Below, in pieces: positions 61,303 to 64,000 of a stretch of DNA of 64,000 nucleotides. The position numbers were made by a program, and so were the translations under genes. Position 1 is the stretch's first letter, and the number at the start of each line of letters is the position of its first letter. This DNA is from Haloarcula sp. DT43 (GTDB lineage Archaea; Halobacteriota; Halobacteria; Halobacteriales; Haloarculaceae): the NCBI RefSeq assembly GCF_037078405.1, contig NZ_JAYMGZ010000003.1, positions 558,001 through 622,000 of the forward strand. The letters run 5' to 3'. The notes below the pieces were generated by a model that made no database searches, was not told where the DNA came from, and saw only the letters and a list, made by a program, of their open reading frames with translations.

Positions 61303-64000
61303 TGACCCACCCGGGGACACCCCCCAGCGGACCGAGCGAAACTTCCGAGACGGTCCAATTACTCGTCGCCGATGCTGGAAATCGGTCTGCAATCAGTAGA
61401 ATGCTCGACGACCGGTTCGAAGTGGAGACGAGCCAGACCGTGACGGACGCCGATATATATCTCATCGAAGATCACCTTTTCCCCGAGTATCGAGCGACAT
61501 TACGCGAGCGGGTCGAGCAAGAGGACCCGGCGTTCTGTCCAGTCGTCCTGATTCAACGCGAGAGTACGGATCTGAAGCAAGGAAACAGGGGTCCGTCTGC
61601 CCCTGAGAGGACTATTCTCTATGACGAGGTGGTGGATGCACCGATCGACCCACCCCAGTTGATTCGGCGACTGAACTCGTTACTTGTCCGCCGTCGACAG
61701 TCTCAGGAGTTGATGCAGCAGGTCTCGACATTGGAAGAACGTGAGCAACGACTCCGCCGCTTCGAGCAGGGCGTCGAATCGACCGGAAATGGCATCGTCA
61801 TGACCAACGCTGCTGGCAAAATTGAGTACGTAAACCCGGCTCTCGAATCGATTGCCGGGTATACTGAAGATGAAGTCCTCGGGGAGTCCCCACAGATACT
61901 CTTTCCCGATGGGGCTGGAGATATCTTCGACGATGAGTTCTGGCAGACGTTGGAAGACCAGACGGAATGGGAGGAGGATATCATTATCGAACGCAAAAGT
62001 TCTCACAGGCGAGTCGTTAATGCAACGACTACCGTTCTCCGCAATGCAGAGCGGGAAACTGAAGGATTCGTCATCGTACTCAGTGACATCACAGAGCGGA
62101 TCCAGCGAGAACAAGACTTGGAAGACAGAGAAGCAGAACTCGATCTGCTTCGACAAATCTTGACGCGGTATCTCCGCCACAATATGCGAAATGATCTCAA
62201 TGTCATCCAAGGCAGAGCAGAGTTGCTGAAAGAAGACGAGACGTTGTCACCAGAGCAGATCGAGTGGGCAGAGACGATCAGCGAGAACGCCGAAGATCTC
62301 ATCGAGATGAGCAATACCGCTCGGACCTACAGTTCACTACTCGAAAGAGATGCCGAGTTGTCTACGTTTGATCTCTCGAACATCACGACAAAGGCGGTTC
62401 AACGAGTCCGACAAGACCATTCTGACGCGACGTTCGAACTGGATGTTCCCGAAACGTGTGAAATACGTGCCCGAGACGGGATTCAACGTGCGCTTGAGGA
62501 ACTGATCGACAATGCTGCACGACATAATGATACGACGGAACCGTGGGTGCGTATTCAGGTCCAAGATCGTGTCGGTGCACGATTGGTAATCGAGGATAAC
62601 GGGCCGGGAATCACCGATCGGGAAATAGAGTCTTTCGAAAGGAGGGTCGAAACACCGCTCACACACAGTCAGGGTGTCGGCTTATGGCTCAGTAAATGGC
62701 TGATCGAGGGAGTCGAGGGAGAGTTATCCATCGAGACAACGGACACAGGGACACGCGTTACAGTTGATTTCCCATCCCTTGCCACAATCAGTTCGACTGG
62801 GCAAGAAATCACCACGCTGAAAGAGCGTGAACAGCGGTTACAGACGATCAAAGATCGGATGACAGATGCGATAATCGAAGTCGATGCCGATTTCAACGTC
62901 ACGCAACTCGACGAACGAGCCGAACGCATTTTCGGCAAAGAGGCGGATACCGTATTGGATCAACGTTTGTGGGATGTGTTTCCGACGCTTACAGACGCGC
63001 AATTCGAACCGGTCATCCGAAACGCCATGGAATCGCGCTCATCAACTAGTGTCGAAGGATATTTGGAAGAGATAGACACCGGTCTGGAATTTGCGATATA
63101 TCCTGATTTTGACGGAGGGCTTACGTTTTACACCCAGGACGTAACGGAGCGCAAGGAACAACAGAAAATACTTACACGCAATACCCGCTCGATGGACGAA
63201 GCACCCATCGGTATCACGATTACCGATCCGAGTCAAGAGGACAATCCCATCATCTACGTGAATGACCGATTCCAGGAGCTGACTGGCTACTCGGAAGCGG
63301 AGGTTCTTGGCCGGAACTGCCGCTTTCTCCAGGGCGAAGCCACCGACCCCGAACCGGTTGCAAGGATGCGAGAGGCAGTTAACAACGAAGACCCCGTCTC
63401 CGTTGAACTCCGGAACTACCGGAAAGACGGTACAGAGTTCTGGAATCAGGTGTCGATAGCACCCGTCCGTGACGATGATGGGTCGGTCGTCAATTACGTT
63501 GGTTTCCAGCATGATATATCCGACCAACGACGCCGCGAGCGAGTCCTCCGGGAGATGTATGATATCATCTCGGACCGGCACGGATCGTTCGAGGACAAAG
63601 TACAGTCATTACTGGAACTCGGTCGGAGTGAACTCAACACGGAGTACGGGACGCTGTCGGAGATCCGCGGTGAGGAGTACGTGTTTGAGTTCGTTGCGAC
63701 GGACGATGATAGCATTCAGTCGGGAGACGTAGTGCCGGTCTCGGCCACGAACTGCGAACTCGTCGCCAGTTCCGAGGAAACAGTCGTGGCCGGCGATGTC
63801 GAACGTGATGCCCCTGAGCAGACTGACCGGGCAGGCTTCACCGAGTGGGGAATCTCGTGTTATCTTGGGGCGCCGGTGTTTACCGGGAACGAGGTCTATG
63901 GGACGTTCTGTTTCTACGGCACGGAGGCCCGGGCCGATCAGTTCTCCGAGTGGGAAGTCACGCTGGTAGATCTCATGAGTCGCTGGGTGAGTTATGAACT
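61302..64000 (+). CDS. PAS/histidine kinase/LOV/GAF sensor protein, incomplete at window end
   Basis: The open frame from ATG 61302 runs 899 codons to the window end without a stop. Order: an N-terminal receiver-like region without a clear phosphoacceptor, a PAS domain (about 165-280; IVMTNAAGKIEYVNPAL), an H-box RYLRHNMRNDL with His293, a HATPase domain (LIDNAARHN with Asn404, IEDNGPGIT near 431, GVGLWLSKWL), a second PAS, a LOV domain with GRNCRFLQG (Cys673) and a GAF domain after about 770. The LOV-GAF order is that of bacterio-opsin activator (Bat) proteins, usually ended by an HTH_10; that would lie outside the window. A flavin blue-light sensor is likely. Confidence 0.8.
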   Translation, partial: MTHPGTPPSGPSETSETVQLLVADAGNRSAISRMLDDRFEVETSQTVTDADIYLIEDHLFPEYRATLRERVEQEDPAFCPVVLIQRESTDLKQGNRGPSAPERTILYDEVVDAPIDPPQLIRRLNSLLVRRRQSQELMQQVSTLEEREQRLRRFEQGVESTGNGIVMTNAAGKIEYVNPALESIAGYTEDEVLGESPQILFPDGAGDIFDDEFWQTLEDQTEWEEDIIIERKSSHRRVVNATTTVLRNAERETEGFVIVLSDITERIQREQDLEDREAELDLLRQILTRYLRHNMRNDLNVIQGRAELLKEDETLSPEQIEWAETISENAEDLIEMSNTARTYSSLLERDAELSTFDLSNITTKAVQRVRQDHSDATFELDVPETCEIRARDGIQRALEELIDNAARHNDTTEPWVRIQVQDRVGARLVIEDNGPGITDREIESFERRVETPLTHSQGVGLWLSKWLIEGVEGELSIETTDTGTRVTVDFPSLATISSTGQEITTLKEREQRLQTIKDRMTDAIIEVDADFNVTQLDERAERIFGKEADTVLDQRLWDVFPTLTDAQFEPVIRNAMESRSSTSVEGYLEEIDTGLEFAIYPDFDGGLTFYTQDVTERKEQQKILTRNTRSMDEAPIGITITDPSQEDNPIIYVNDRFQELTGYSEAEVLGRNCRFLQGEATDPEPVARMREAVNNEDPVSVELRNYRKDGTEFWNQVSIAPVRDDDGSVVNYVGFQHDISDQRRRERVLREMYDIISDRHGSFEDKVQSLLELGRSELNTEYGTLSEIRGEEYVFEFVATDDDSIQSGDVVPVSATNCELVASSEETVVAGDVERDAPEQTDRAGFTEWGISCYLGAPVFTGNEVYGTFCFYGTEARADQFSEWEVTLVDLMSRWVSYE

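Overview
The window comes from a halophilic archaeon (class Halobacteria). The proteins are strongly acidic, the substrate-binding protein has a twin-arginine plus lipobox signal, many genes have ATGA overlaps, and there is a Cdc48-type AAA ATPase, thermosome-like chaperonins, short zinc-finger proteins and haloarchaeal transposon genes. No rRNA, tRNA or CRISPR array was found. All function calls are from reading motifs by eye; no database search was run.

Layout. (1) 1-8.7 kb, accessory: small CxxC zinc proteins, then a two-gene AddB/AddA-like helicase-nuclease operon, then a truncated gene coupled to a primase-large-subunit-like protein. (2) 8.7-10.5 kb, no convincing gene: three iteron-like repeat units at an exact 81-bp period and a GC-rich tract. 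(3) 10.5-38.4 kb, a catabolic island for sugar acids and related polyols: MmsA-like dehydrogenase, LarA-family protein, SDR, a solute-binding-protein/two-permease/ATPase ABC importer with a tartrate/D-malate-type dehydrogenase, class II aldolase, FGGY kinase, 2-hydroxyacid dehydrogenase, HpcH/HpaI aldolase, the DUF1537 kinase plus PdxA2 pair that defines D-threonate/D-erythronate breakdown, a zinc alcohol dehydrogenase, an FAH-family 2-keto-3-deoxy acid dehydratase, an IclR remnant and an amidase. Two strongly diverged group II chaperonin-like genes sit in the middle of it.

(4) 38.4-47.2 kb, a mobile graveyard: histidine kinase remnant, IS5-family element with a nonsense-mutated transposase and a small passenger gene, the 3' end of a polymorphic toxin gene with its immunity gene and a duplicated fragment of the shared toxin region, a TumE-like/HTH pair, and an orphan TnpB followed by three hairpins that look like its guide RNA scaffold. 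(5) 47.2-58.9 kb, more chromosomal: Cdc48, a polyhydroxyalkanoate mobilisation group (patatin-like depolymerase, AtoE-type transporter, 3-hydroxybutyrate dehydrogenase), a Kef-type antiporter with Usp domains and a CNNM/CorC transporter, with two near-identical small membrane proteins and five copies of a 30-34 bp semi-palindromic repeat (the fifth at 59.1 kb). (6) 58.9-64 kb, signalling: the tail of a chemotaxis transducer coupled to a shortened CheW, then a two-domain KaiC-like ATPase coupled to a long PAS/histidine-kinase/LOV/GAF protein that runs off the window.

How the genes fit together: the importer should bring in a sugar acid or polyol; ADH, SDR and hydroxyacid dehydrogenases oxidise it, FGGY and DUF1537 kinases phosphorylate it, PdxA2 and the aldolases yield triose-phosphate and C2/C3 products, and the FAH dehydratase plus MmsA-like dehydrogenase form a non-phosphorylative branch. 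The substrate is not determined by the sequence. The most unusual elements are the chaperonin pair in a catabolic cluster, the KaiC-LOV kinase operon, the toxin cassette debris and the AddAB-like pair.
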